This document shows, one piece after another, positions 1 to 8,811 of a DNA stretch of 64,000 bases. This stretch comes from Verrucomicrobiaceae bacterium (GTDB lineage: Bacteria > Verrucomicrobiota > Verrucomicrobiia > Verrucomicrobiales > Verrucomicrobiaceae): positions 310,001 through 374,000 of the forward strand of contig JAEUHM010000041.1 of assembly GCA_016795485.1 (NCBI GenBank). Direction: 5' to 3'. Each line of letters starts with the position of its first letter. Within the stretch, counting starts at the first letter, position 1. Position numbers and translations under genes: made by a program. The notes beneath the pieces are model-generated. The model made no database searches. It had not been told where the DNA came from and worked only from the letters and a program-made list of their open reading frames with translations.

Positions 1-507
1 TCGCTAAACAAGCGTGGCAACCTCGCGGCACCCGCAGTGGGCCGCTTTCTCGCCACCACCTACTTTGGCAAGGGCGGCGGTGCCCAAATCGTCGTCCCTC
101 CAGATCAAATCATAGCCAGTACCGCTACCAGAGCCACCTCCACTGCCGAACATCTAAGAGCAGCCTTTGGATTGGAGCGTGAGCGCGTCTTGCTAGCATC
201 CAGACTCTACCTTGCCGAGAAGCAGGTGATTCTGGATGTCGTGCGTGGACTTGATGAAAACCTCGTTCATGGCGTCATCGTGGGTCACAATCCAGGCATG
301 CATGACTTTTGCGATTCCATCCTCTCCCGTGCTTCCATCCCCAAAATGCCCACGTGCGCGGCAGTCATGATAAGCCTCCCCCACGCTTACTGGGGTCTTG
401 CAGATTGGGGTGAAGCACAACTCCTCGCTTACGTCACACCGAAAGCACTCGAACGCAGATTCCCCTCAGATTATGCCGGCATTTCAAGCCTGGGCGACGA
501 TGATTGA
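1..507 (+). CDS. Histidine phosphatase family protein (SixA-like), 5' end missing
   Basis: The reading frame is open from the first base of the window, so the gene begins upstream. The first visible residues (SLNKRG, then a PAVGRFL-like helix) match the part of SixA-type phosphohistidine phosphatases that follows the N-terminal RHG catalytic motif, which lies outside the window. The second conserved histidine is visible in VGHNPGMHDFC around position 285. SixA proteins are small histidine phosphatases that remove phosphate from phosphohistidine in signalling proteins; this role is inferred from family resemblance. A GTG at 37 could serve as a start but would cut away the catalytic histidine, so I treat it as internal. 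Confidence 0.75.
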   Translation, partial: SLNKRGNLAAPAVGRFLATTYFGKGGGAQIVVPPDQIIASTATRATSTAEHLRAAFGLERERVLLASRLYLAEKQVILDVVRGLDENLVHGVIVGHNPGMHDFCDSILSRASIPKMPTCAAVMISLPHAYWGLADWGEAQLLAYVTPKALERRFPSDYAGISSLGDDD

Positions 508-562
508 ATAACCTGGAGAGGTCTTCGTCTGTGCAGAAGAGACTCAATCGTCTCACACAGAC

Positions 563-1117
563 ATGAAAAACATCATTCGCTCATTGGCGCTCGCTGTCAT
601 CAGCAGCATCTCTCTCACCCCAGTCGCTGCAGACGCGGCATGCCGCAGCGATATGATCCGGCAGGCAGCCGTTCTCGACTACAAGAGTGATGCGGTCAGG
701 AGAGAGTTTCAGCAAGAATACGGTGGCCGCAGACTCTGTGGTATCGAAGCCGATTTAAGCCGGGCAATCTGCTCGCTCGAACGCCTAGCTGACGATCTCC
801 GGAGCAGCATTGAAAGCGGCGAGAGCTGTTCATGTCAGGAGCGCATCTTCCGCTCCCTGAAGAGCGCCCACTGCACCGTCGTCCATCTTGCCGACCGCGC
901 TCGGGTGTGCAGGCATTTGCGAGAGACCATGCGGGACTTTGGCCATGCGGTGAATCTAATGGAAGCCATCGGCTTCGCTCATGACATTGCCCCAACTAGG
1001 CCTCACTTTGAGCCGCACAGACCCGTCTCGCGCCCTAGCCACTACGATAGGCCACGCACCATGCGCCCAGAAGACCTTATCATCGGAGGCATCATCGGCC
1101 TACTGGGCTCCAGGTAG
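563..1117 (+). CDS. Secreted cysteine-rich protein of unknown function
   Basis: This 184-residue protein is not recognised. It has a clear Sec signal peptide (residues 1-26, ending in an Ala-rich VAADA site). The mature part has seven cysteines at about 27, 59, 70, 89, 91, 104 and 116, in a largely helical, Arg-rich region. The C-terminal third is rich in Pro, His and Arg and ends in a hydrophobic Gly/Ile segment (about 172-181) that might associate with a membrane. The cysteines suggest disulphide bonding in the periplasm, which is inference. It is followed by an intrinsic terminator. Confidence 0.6.
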   Translation: MKNIIRSLALAVISSISLTPVAADAACRSDMIRQAAVLDYKSDAVRREFQQEYGGRRLCGIEADLSRAICSLERLADDLRSSIESGESCSCQERIFRSLKSAHCTVVHLADRARVCRHLRETMRDFGHAVNLMEAIGFAHDIAPTRPHFEPHRPVSRPSHYDRPRTMRPEDLIIGGIIGLLGSR

Positions 1118-1148
1118 TCCCCTTTTGCCCTATCAGCTCATCGCCTGA

Positions 1149-1802
1149 CTACGCCCTGCGAGTTTTCGCAGGGCGTTTTCGTTCTGGGAAACAGGTAGTG
1201 CAGATCTCGCAGACGGTGCCGTCACAACCACGAGCGGTGCAGTACTCACGCCCGTAAAAAATGATCTGCAGGTGCAGCTTATTCCAGGCGGACTGGGGAA
1301 AGAGTCTCTTCAGATCACGCTCAGTCTGCACGACGTTTTTTCCACTGCTGAGGCCCCAGCGTTGTGCTAGCCGATGGATATGCGTATCGACTGGAAACGA
1401 CGGCACACCAAAGGCCTGGGCCATCACCACTTGAGCGGTTTTATGCCCCACCCCTGGAAGCTTTTCCAACTCCTCCAATGACTTGGGAACTTGCCCCCCG
1501 TGATGTTCTACCAGCAGTCGAGAGAGCTCTTTGATCGCCTTAGACTTCTGCGGTCCTAGTCCACAGGGTTTCACAATCGCTTCTATCTCCTCAACTGACC
1601 GTCCAGCGAGCTCAGCGGGTGTTTTTCCAAGATTCCAGAGCTTGGGAGTGATCTGATTCACGCGAACATCAGTGCACTGGGCAGAAAGAAGAACTGCAAC
1701 CAGCAGCGTGTAGGGATCCGTGTGGTCAAGTGGGACAGGAGTCTCTGGGTAGAGTACCTCCAGATGCCGTTGGATAAACTTGACGCGCTCCGCCTTTGTC
1801 AA
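1149..1802 (-). CDS. nth: Endonuclease III (DNA glycosylase/AP lyase)
   Basis: Nth removes oxidised pyrimidines and cleaves at the abasic site in base excision repair. The helix-hairpin-helix with catalytic lysine (LPGVGHKTAQ) and the catalytic aspartate (FPVDTHIHRL) are both present, and 217 residues is the usual length. The C-terminal cysteine cluster is unusual. E. coli Nth uses C-X6-C-X2-C-X5-C; here cysteines are at 188, 193, 198, 201 and 204, so three canonical positions (188, 198, 204) are kept and the residue at 195 is Gly. Cluster binding through C193 or C201 is possible but unproven. The gene lies 17 bp downstream of the 3D-domain lipoprotein gene on the same strand. Confidence 0.93.
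   Translation of the reverse strand: MTKAERVKFIQRHLEVLYPETPVPLDHTDPYTLLVAVLLSAQCTDVRVNQITPKLWNLGKTPAELAGRSVEEIEAIVKPCGLGPQKSKAIKELSRLLVEHHGGQVPKSLEELEKLPGVGHKTAQVVMAQAFGVPSFPVDTHIHRLAQRWGLSSGKNVVQTERDLKRLFPQSAWNKLHLQIIFYGREYCTARGCDGTVCEICTTCFPERKRPAKTRRA
1152..1179 (+). terminator. Intrinsic terminator of the Cys-rich gene, inside the nth 3' end
   Basis: A perfect 9-bp stem (CGCCCTGCG at 1152-1160, CGCAGGGCG at 1167-1175) with a 6-nt loop is followed by TTTT on the plus strand. It lies within the last codons of the minus-strand nth gene, so those bases serve both as terminator and as coding sequence. Confidence 0.75.
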
Positions 1803-1819
1803 ATGCGAAGACCTCCCTC

Positions 1820-2323
1820 TCAGATCGAGCGGCGGATACGCTGAACCATCCGACGGATGTGATTGTTGTCCTGCCGGGGTTGCATGATGCTAAGGCTCTT
1901 GCGGAACGAACCCCACTTGAGCACTTGGATGTTCACTTTGCGGCTTCCCCATTGATTCATGGAACCTTTTGAGGGGCGATAGAGATCAATCGTGTTGGTC
2001 CCTACGAGAGCTGAACCATAATCGTCGACTTGATAAACACCTGGCTGACCTTCGATCTTGAATACTGTCCCAACCGGATACACCGACCAGTCCGCAGCCG
2101 CGCTGTTGACGTTACCGTACTTCAGCGGAGTGCCCACAGCAGACTTGGCTCCGTAAACAATGTGATCAGACTCCGAGTGGGTGTAAGCAGTTGTCTTGAC
2201 CGAGGCAATCCTCATTCTGCCGCCTTTGATGGAAGAACCACCGTCCGTGAAACTGCCTGGCGCATTGCAAGAAACAAGACCGATGGCAGCGACTGCGGAT
2301 GCGACGAAAGGAAGAAGCTTCAT
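1820..2323 (-). CDS. 3D-domain (double-psi beta-barrel) lipoprotein
   Basis: This 167-residue protein starts with a lipoprotein signal peptide whose lipobox ends at Cys19 (GLVSC). The mature part carries TAYTH near residue 46, VGTVFKIEG and VDDYGSALVGTNTIDLY, the pattern of the 3D domain found in MltA, YuiC and resuscitation-factor-like enzymes that act on peptidoglycan. The conserved aspartates are in VDDYG and IDLY. The C-terminus is Arg-rich. A role in cell-wall turnover is inferred from the fold. It is the first gene of a two-gene transcript with nth, divergent from ftsK. Confidence 0.75.
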   Translation of the reverse strand: MKLLPFVASAVAAIGLVSCNAPGSFTDGGSSIKGGRMRIASVKTTAYTHSESDHIVYGAKSAVGTPLKYGNVNSAAADWSVYPVGTVFKIEGQPGVYQVDDYGSALVGTNTIDLYRPSKGSMNQWGSRKVNIQVLKWGSFRKSLSIMQPRQDNNHIRRMVQRIRRSI

Positions 2324-2506
2324 GTTGTTTAGTTGCAGTTAAATATTAATGTTTCCCAACCGAAGGCCTTCATGTTGACCCCATTGGCGGCCAAAATCAA
2401 CTCCAGATTCTTCTCCGGCTCACGGCGGCAAGATTAAGCGCGTGGAGCACAAGTTACGATGTGGCTTGTTGAAGATAGCCAAATAATATGTTATTCTTTA
2501 TATTCA

Positions 2507-5149
2507 ATGTCTGAACAGCTTTCCTCATCCCGGTCAAACCTTGCTACGGCAAGGGCTGTCGGCTCTCCTGCCATCGAGTCGCGGGCGACTAGCCCTGCCC
2601 CTCGGCCGGCAAAATCCCGCTCCCGATCCACCATGCAGGAGCCCGAGCGAGCGATCACGGACGTTCAAGGAGCACTTTTTTTGCTCGCTGGCATCATTTA
2701 TCTCCTGGCTCTTTACTCTTTTGACCCTCACGATCTTCCTTCCTGGTTCTTTCTGAACCCCACCGACTCGCAGAACGTCGATCCAGTCAACTTCATCGGA
2801 CGGACGGGTGCGATGGGCGCTGCTGTGTCGATTGCACTGATGGGGGTTTGCACTTTTCTCATCCCGCTGAGCTTCATCTGGTTCGGAGTGGGAAAGATCG
2901 CCAACAAAAGCCGAGTCACTGGTCGTTCGTGGCTGGGCCTCGTACTCATGGTGCTGAGCGGATCTGCGATTCTTGAGCTCACAGGCATCAATTTTGGTCA
3001 GGACGCGATCACGCCACATGGGGGAGGCGGTGCTATGGGTCATTTAATCGGTGGAGTTATCTTCCACAATCTCCTTGGGCAAGTTGGTTCCATGCTAGTG
3101 CTAGGCACACTTTATTGCATTGGAATCATCTTCACCACAGGCTTCCACCCGCTTGATGTATTAAGCGGTGCACGTGCCGAACTACCCAATGCCATGGAAG
3201 CACTTGGCACCTGGTGGAAACAGTTTCGCAGTGGCGACTCACACGTTGAAGTCCCAGAACCCGTGCCTGTCATCGCCAAGCGCAACGCGAAAAGCAAGCA
3301 GCCGATACCGTCTGCCATCGGAGCATCCACTGCCACGGTGCCACCGAGCGCTGAGACGTTAGAAACCCTTGAATTGGATCTGAAGTTCCCACCTCCTGAG
3401 CCGAAGATCATCGATGCTTCGGCACCCAAAATGCCCGAGAAGGACGACTCTAAGCCAGCATTGGCGGAAGTCTGGGCCCAGAAACGAGCGCAGAAAATCA
3501 AACAAACGGGTGCTGCACCAATGGGGAGCCTAACGGATCGCTACAAGGAGTATAAGTTGCCCTCGTTGGATTTGCTGTCCTGGCCTGATCCCGAAATGGT
3601 AGCACCCACTGACCCCGCAGAGCTCAAAGAGATGCAGGAAGTCATTGTTCGCACGCTTTCGAGCTTTGGAATCTCAGTGAGCAAAGGCGACATCACTCGA
3701 GGTCCTGCCATTACCCGGTACGAAGTGCGTCCGGTCGACGGTTTGCGGGTCAGTCGCATCGCTCAACTGGATGCCGATTTGGCACGCGCCACAAAAGCTG
3801 AACGCATCAACATCCTAGCGCCGATCCCAGGCAAAGACACCGTGGGCATTGAGATCGCGAACAAAAACAAGGTCGTCGTTCCCATTCGAGAACTACTAGA
3901 AGACGATCTCTTCCAGAACGGCAAAGCCCGATTACCGCTCGCACTAGGAAAAGACGTCTACGGCAAGGCAATCATCGCTGATCTTGCCGCCATGCCACAC
4001 CTGCTGGTAGCGGGCGCCACAGGGTCCGGTAAATCGGTGTGCATCAACAGCATTATTGCCAGCCTCATTTGCCGATTCGCTCCCGATGAACTGCGCTTTG
4101 TGCTCGTCGATCCAAAAGTCGTGGAGATGCAAGCTTATGCTGATCTGCCGCACTTGGCATTGCCTGTTGTTACCGATCCGAAGAAGGCTCTCCTGGCCTT
4201 GCGTTGGGTAGTGAGAGAAATGGAGACACGCTATCAAATCTTTGCTCAAGAGGGCTGCCGTAACTTCGAGACGTTCAATAATCGAAATCGCAAAAAAAAG
4301 GCTGCTAATCGCGACACTCCACCTGAGCCACCACCGATCCCTGAGAACTTCCTCCCCGAAGTGAAGTCAGACGGTGCAGCAGAAGTGGACCCTGATCTTT
4401 ATGATTCAAATGGCCAATGGGCCGGCGATTCGTTGCCGCCTTCTGTGCCGCATCGGAGCCAGGAACAGATCATTCCTGACACCATGCCTTACGTTGTGGT
4501 GATCATCGACGAGTTGGCTGATCTCATGCAGACGGCACCCGCCGACATTGAGGGTGCGATTGCCAGAATCACTCAAATGGCACGTGCCGCAGGCATCCAT
4601 CTCATCCTCGCAACACAGACTCCTCGTGTGGACGTCATCACAGGTGTCATTAAAGCGAACGTACCCTCCAGGATTGCCTTTCAAGTGGCATCCTCCACCG
4701 ACAGCCGAGTGATATTGGATCGCAAAGGTGCTGAGAACCTCGTGGGCAAAGGAGATATGCTCTACCTTCCACCTGGAACAGCATCTTTTGTGCGGTCCCA
4801 AGGTGCCTTGGTAACTGATGATGAAATCCATGCCCTCATTGAGGCCTGTGTCAGTCAAGGCAGGCCTATGTTTGATCAGGAAGGCGAATCGATGGCCACC
4901 AAAGGCGGTTTTGCTTTCGGTGACGAAGAGGACGCTGAAGAGCAAGTGAGCCCAGAGGACGAGCGGACGCTTGAGCGCTGCTTGGAAGTCATCAGGCAAG
5001 AGAAAAAGTGCTCCACGAGCCTCCTTCAGCGGCGACTTGGGATTGGCTATGGCAAAGCTGCACGGATGTTGGACATCTTGGAAGACCGAGGAATCATCGG
5101 ACCCGGAGACGGTGCCAAACCGCGGGAAATCCTTGTGCGGATCGATTGA
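2507..5149 (+). CDS. ftsK: DNA translocase FtsK
   Basis: FtsK pumps chromosomal DNA through the division septum. The N-terminal third holds several hydrophobic segments (for example FLLAGIIYLLALYSF and VLGTLYCIGIIFTTG), followed by a Pro/Lys-rich linker and the motor. Walker A GATGSGKS is near residue 503, Walker B VVIIDELADLM near 665, and the C-terminal gamma winged helix (LLQRRLGIGYGKAARMLDILE) ends the protein. A Pro/Asp-rich stretch of roughly 75 residues sits between the Walker motifs and looks longer than in E. coli. I chose ATG 2507 (880 residues) over ATG 2459, because the 16 extra residues are encoded by the AT-rich stretch at 2477-2503, which looks like promoter DNA. It is convergent with gpsA, 8 bp away. 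Confidence 0.93.
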   Translation: MSEQLSSSRSNLATARAVGSPAIESRATSPAPRPAKSRSRSTMQEPERAITDVQGALFLLAGIIYLLALYSFDPHDLPSWFFLNPTDSQNVDPVNFIGRTGAMGAAVSIALMGVCTFLIPLSFIWFGVGKIANKSRVTGRSWLGLVLMVLSGSAILELTGINFGQDAITPHGGGGAMGHLIGGVIFHNLLGQVGSMLVLGTLYCIGIIFTTGFHPLDVLSGARAELPNAMEALGTWWKQFRSGDSHVEVPEPVPVIAKRNAKSKQPIPSAIGASTATVPPSAETLETLELDLKFPPPEPKIIDASAPKMPEKDDSKPALAEVWAQKRAQKIKQTGAAPMGSLTDRYKEYKLPSLDLLSWPDPEMVAPTDPAELKEMQEVIVRTLSSFGISVSKGDITRGPAITRYEVRPVDGLRVSRIAQLDADLARATKAERINILAPIPGKDTVGIEIANKNKVVVPIRELLEDDLFQNGKARLPLALGKDVYGKAIIADLAAMPHLLVAGATGSGKSVCINSIIASLICRFAPDELRFVLVDPKVVEMQAYADLPHLALPVVTDPKKALLALRWVVREMETRYQIFAQEGCRNFETFNNRNRKKKAANRDTPPEPPPIPENFLPEVKSDGAAEVDPDLYDSNGQWAGDSLPPSVPHRSQEQIIPDTMPYVVVIIDELADLMQTAPADIEGAIARITQMARAAGIHLILATQTPRVDVITGVIKANVPSRIAFQVASSTDSRVILDRKGAENLVGKGDMLYLPPGTASFVRSQGALVTDDEIHALIEACVSQGRPMFDQEGESMATKGGFAFGDEEDAEEQVSPEDERTLERCLEVIRQEKKCSTSLLQRRLGIGYGKAARMLDILEDRGIIGPGDGAKPREILVRID

Positions 5150-5157
5150 TCTCCGGT

Positions 5158-6144
5158 CTACTCCGTCTCCCGCCCAGCATCACGGGCAAACAACTCTTTG
5201 AGGACCTCCTGGGGATTACGTCCCTCATGAACGACTGCATACACGGCGTCCAACAAAGGGGTGCGGACACTTACCTTACGCGCTGCTTGGTAAAGACTTT
5301 GTGAGTTACCCACCCCTTCAGCGATCATGCTTGTCTCAGCTACGATGTCCCCCAGTCTCTGGCCTCTGCCTAAAGCCAAACCCACTCTGTGATTGCGACT
5401 GTGGCTGCTGAAACAAGTGGCTACCAAGTCTCCCACGCCACTTAAGCCGTAAAAAGTCTCGGTTTTGCCACCCATCACAGTGCCCAGCCTCACCATCTCG
5501 GCTAGCGCCCGCGTCACAAGTGCCGCCACAGCATTGTCGCCCAGCTTCAGACCTTCGGCTATGCCAGAGGCGATCGCGTAAACATTCTTCAGTGCTCCCG
5601 CCCACTCTACTCCGATGACATCGGTGGTGCGATAGCTTCGGAACCAAGGCACCGCGAACAGACCTTGGAGTCGGCTTCCCAACTCTTCGTCTGCACACGC
5701 AACGACCGCAGCTGTGGGCAATTGCTTTACCACTTCTTCAGCGTGATTTGGGCCAGAGAGCACCGCCACCGATGCGTTAGGACAAGCGGCACTCATGAGT
5801 TCGCTCATCCGAAGCCCAGAATCGAGCTCGATCCCCTTCGTGCAGGACACCAACACGCCGAGGTCTAAGTCAGCGACCGATTTCATGACTGATCCGAAAC
5901 CCTTGGACGGCACAACAACGAGCGCCGCATCTGAAGGTTTCAATGAGCCGAGGTCGCTGGTGACCAGCACGCTCTCGGGCAACTCCACTTCTGGCAAATA
6001 TCGGTCATTTCGGCGAGAGACTCGAATCCTCGACATCAACTCCTCGTCCCTACCCCAAAACTGGACATCCACGCCACGGGAGCCCAGCAAACTGGCCAAC
6101 GCAGTGCCCCAACTGCCTGCACCTAGCACGGTGACGCGATTCAT
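5158..6144 (-). CDS. gpsA: NAD(P)-dependent glycerol-3-phosphate dehydrogenase
   Basis: GpsA makes sn-glycerol-3-phosphate from dihydroxyacetone phosphate for phospholipid synthesis. The dinucleotide-binding motif GAGSWGTALA is at residues 8-17, and the catalytic-lysine region reads EWAGALKNVYAIASGIAEGL. At 328 residues it has the family length. Its ATG overlaps the plsY stop codon (ATGA at 6141-6144), which implies translational coupling with the next enzyme of the same pathway. Confidence 0.96.
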   Translation of the reverse strand: MNRVTVLGAGSWGTALASLLGSRGVDVQFWGRDEELMSRIRVSRRNDRYLPEVELPESVLVTSDLGSLKPSDAALVVVPSKGFGSVMKSVADLDLGVLVSCTKGIELDSGLRMSELMSAACPNASVAVLSGPNHAEEVVKQLPTAAVVACADEELGSRLQGLFAVPWFRSYRTTDVIGVEWAGALKNVYAIASGIAEGLKLGDNAVAALVTRALAEMVRLGTVMGGKTETFYGLSGVGDLVATCFSSHSRNHRVGLALGRGQRLGDIVAETSMIAEGVGNSQSLYQAARKVSVRTPLLDAVYAVVHEGRNPQEVLKELFARDAGRETE

Positions 6145-6776
6145 TTTCGGCCCACCTTAAGTTCAGTGCCCGCCATGAGCCGCCCGATGTTGGCTTTATG
6201 GCGATAAATGGTCAGCACACAAAGTACGATGCCGAAGCCAAGAAGGATTACGTTCCATGCTCCAGAGGACGCCATTTGAACCGCCATCGTGATAGGAACA
6301 GCGACCGCAGCACCCATGGACGCTACCGAAGAGTATCGAGTCACAAAAAACAATGTCGCCCAAGTGACCAGAGCAATACCGATCACCAACGGAGCAAGCG
6401 CAAGCAACACTCCAGCGGACGTTGCAACACCCTTCCCGCCCCTTCCGCTCAGCCAAAAGGTGTAATTGTGGCCCAAAACTGAGGCAAAACCGGTCAGCAT
6501 CGCCCCCAGTGTCGTTAGCTCTATGCTGGCCTGTTGCCCAGTCCACCACACCAAGGCGAGCCATGTCGGCAACCAACCTTTGAGAGCATCAAGCAGAAAC
6601 ACCGGCAAACCGAAACCACGACCCATCACGCGCCAGACATTCGTCGCACCGATGTTCTTGCTGCCGTGCTCACGGATATCGATTCCCTTTAGCTTTCCGG
6701 CGAGGTAGCCAAAGGGCGTAGCACCAACAACATAACCGCCTGCGGCACCAAGGATAAGAGCTAGAGTGACGGTCAT
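6141..6776 (-). CDS. plsY: Glycerol-3-phosphate acyltransferase PlsY
   Basis: PlsY transfers an acyl group from acyl-phosphate to glycerol-3-phosphate in the inner membrane, the first step of phosphatidic acid synthesis. The 211-residue protein has the multi-pass hydrophobic pattern and the three conserved family blocks: SKNIGATNVWRVMGR near the N-terminus, GHNYTFWLSGRGGKGVATSAGVLL in the middle, and IYRHKANIGRLMAGTE near the C-terminus. It overlaps gpsA by 4 bp, so substrate supply and acylation are co-expressed. Confidence 0.96.
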   Translation of the reverse strand: MTVTLALILGAAGGYVVGATPFGYLAGKLKGIDIREHGSKNIGATNVWRVMGRGFGLPVFLLDALKGWLPTWLALVWWTGQQASIELTTLGAMLTGFASVLGHNYTFWLSGRGGKGVATSAGVLLALAPLVIGIALVTWATLFFVTRYSSVASMGAAVAVPITMAVQMASSGAWNVILLGFGIVLCVLTIYRHKANIGRLMAGTELKVGRK

Positions 6777-6815
6777 GAAGCCTTCCGCTTGCCTGTCTTT
6801 CGCTAATGCTCAGCC

Positions 6816-7565
6816 TTATTTGGATGCCTCGCCCGCTGCCTGGCCATCGGCCTCTGGGATATCGACGGAGTGAATGTAGTGAGCCTCCAAGAGCGAATCC
6901 AAAAAGGCCGCAGTGTCGGGTTTCTTGAAGATGACTTGCGCCTTAGCTAGCCACTCGTTGCTCAGGCGGTCTTGCTTATCCTCCATGGCCAACACCGCTT
7001 TGGCAAAGTAATAAGCGGGGGTGTCGTCCATAAACGTGAAGTTCTCCTTCAGGTAGCTCTCGGCTGCAGATCGCTGCCCTTGCTTCACCTTGCAGATGAA
7101 GATCTTAAACTTGAGCAGGTGGCGCATCGATACCGGCATGCGGTCAAACTTGCTTGTCAGTCCCTCAAACCCTTTCTCCGCCTCAGAGAAGTTTCCTGCC
7201 ACAAACTCTAGTTCAGCGAGGTTGAACTGCGGTGGCACCGCGTCAGGTGCCAGCTCCTTCGCTTTATTGAAATCGGAGCGCGCCTTGTCGAAATCCCTCA
7301 ATTGAGCGGCGAGGTATATCGAACCACGAACATTGAATATCTCGGGGTTATCAGGGCTAAGGGCTTCAGCCTCTGTTACTTTAGCGAGCGCATCGACATA
7401 CCGCTTTCGGCCTTGAAGATCATGCGCTTCGGTGAGCAGTTTCATCACGCGCTTTTGACTTTCTGTAAGCTCCTTCTTCTGCCCCTCACCGTCCTGAGCA
7501 CGAAGGTCCGCCACTAGTGTGAAGGCGAAGATTGCCCATACGTAGCTCTTGATAGTCCGATTCAT
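6816..7565 (-). CDS. Secreted TPR-repeat protein
   Basis: The 249-residue protein has a Sec signal peptide (residues 1-23, ending LRAQ), then helical pairs typical of tetratricopeptide repeats. These include YVDALAKVTEAEALSPDNPEI, FDKARSDFNKAKELAPDA and NFSEAEKGFEGLTSKF. It is probably a periplasmic protein-interaction scaffold; the partner is unknown. It lies 39 bp upstream of plsY on the same strand and is probably first in the TPR-plsY-gpsA transcript. Confidence 0.75.
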   Translation of the reverse strand: MNRTIKSYVWAIFAFTLVADLRAQDGEGQKKELTESQKRVMKLLTEAHDLQGRKRYVDALAKVTEAEALSPDNPEIFNVRGSIYLAAQLRDFDKARSDFNKAKELAPDAVPPQFNLAELEFVAGNFSEAEKGFEGLTSKFDRMPVSMRHLLKFKIFICKVKQGQRSAAESYLKENFTFMDDTPAYYFAKAVLAMEDKQDRLSNEWLAKAQVIFKKPDTAAFLDSLLEAHYIHSVDIPEADGQAAGEASK

Positions 7566-7663
7566 GATTTCTCAGTCTAAATCCCTGGCGCGCAACATCA
7601 AAGGAAACCTTTCCTGGGTCTTCCACGTATCACTGCCGCTAAGCTTCCGTTTATCTATCCATC

Positions 7664-8704
7664 ATGAAACCCGATAACCGCCTTCGTCACTTTGTTTTCG
7701 CTCTGGGTATCGCTGTGGCACCCACTGTGGCATCCGCAGCCGAACTCGCCGATGCTTTCCTTCCGCTCTTTCAGCCGCTGCCAGCTGAAAAGCCTGCTCC
7801 CGATAACGAGCTCACTGAAGAGAAGATCGCTTTGGGACGCATGCTCTACTACGACAAGCGCTTCTCCAAGAATCACGACATTTCCTGCAACTCCTGCCAT
7901 AGCCTTTCGGACTACGGCACGGACCGCTCGCCAAACTCATCTGGACACAAAGGACAACGAGGCGGCCGCAGCGCCCCTTCGGTCTACAATGCGGCACTTC
8001 ATATCGCTCAGTTCTGGGATGGCCGTGCGCCATCGGTCGAAGAGCAAGCAAAAGGCCCGCCTCTCAATCCGATCGAGATGGCAATGGCAGGCAAGGATGC
8101 CGTGGAAACCGTCCTCAAGTCAATCCCCGGCTACGTAGATGCCTTCAAGAAAGCATTCCCCAATGAGGCAAACCCCGTCAGCTACGACAACTTCGGCAAA
8201 GCCATTGGAGCTTTTGAGCGCAAGCTCATGACCCCTTCTCGCTGGGATAAGTATCTCAAGGGTGACAAATCCGCTCTGACCGACGAGGAGAAAAAAGGCT
8301 TTGAAACCTACGCGTCCGTTGGTTGCGCCAACTGCCACAACGGAGTGGCTGTGGGTGGTATGCTCTATCAAAAACTCGGTCTCGTGAAGGCGTGGCCCGA
8401 TCTGAAAGACCTCGGACGCTACGAGGCGACCAAGAAAGAGGAAGACAAATACTTCTTTAAGGTCCCCAGCCTTCGTAACATCGGCGAAACTGGCCCCTAC
8501 CTGCATGATGGCTCGGTGAAAGATCTCCCCGGCATGGTCAATATGATGGCAGAGCATCAACTTGGCAAAACACTGAGTGAGGACCAAACCAAGTCCATCA
8601 TTAGCTTCCTAAGTTGCCTCAAGGGAGAAATCCCCGCTGACTACATCAAAGAGCCCGAACTCCCAGCAAGCGGCCCAGACACGCCCAAGCCGGATCCGAC
8701 CTAA
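7664..8704 (+). CDS. Di-haem cytochrome c peroxidase (CcpA/MauG family)
   Basis: The exported 346-residue protein has a Sec signal peptide (cleavage after about residue 25) and two haem-c sites, CNSCH at 75-79 and CANCH at 221-225, in the spacing of bacterial di-haem peroxidases. The motifs FWDGRAPSVEEQAKGP, NPIEMA and VPSLRNIGETGPYLHDGSV are characteristic. These enzymes reduce hydrogen peroxide with electrons from small cytochromes; MauG-type homologues instead modify proteins, and the sequence does not separate the two. It is followed by a strong terminator. Confidence 0.92.
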   Translation: MKPDNRLRHFVFALGIAVAPTVASAAELADAFLPLFQPLPAEKPAPDNELTEEKIALGRMLYYDKRFSKNHDISCNSCHSLSDYGTDRSPNSSGHKGQRGGRSAPSVYNAALHIAQFWDGRAPSVEEQAKGPPLNPIEMAMAGKDAVETVLKSIPGYVDAFKKAFPNEANPVSYDNFGKAIGAFERKLMTPSRWDKYLKGDKSALTDEEKKGFETYASVGCANCHNGVAVGGMLYQKLGLVKAWPDLKDLGRYEATKKEEDKYFFKVPSLRNIGETGPYLHDGSVKDLPGMVNMMAEHQLGKTLSEDQTKSIISFLSCLKGEIPADYIKEPELPASGPDTPKPDPT

Positions 8705-8722
8705 CCATTCGATTTTCGTCAA

Positions 8723-8758
8723 GCGGAGGCTGCTTCCATGCGGCCTCCGCTTTTTTGT
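8723..8758 (+). terminator. Intrinsic terminator of the peroxidase gene
   Basis: Stem GCGGAGGC (8723-8730) pairs with GCCTCCGC (8743-8750) around a 12-nt loop and is followed by six T residues. It shows that the following amidohydrolase gene is transcribed separately. Confidence 0.88.
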
Positions 8759-8811
8759 TGGTAGCGAACTGGCAAAACCTGCTCCTGCTCGTCGTTGGTG
8801 TGTCCATGCCC

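Noticed and set aside
8755-8811. Upstream start for the amidohydrolase
   Set aside because: It begins inside the terminator of the peroxidase gene and hides the twin-arginine signal.
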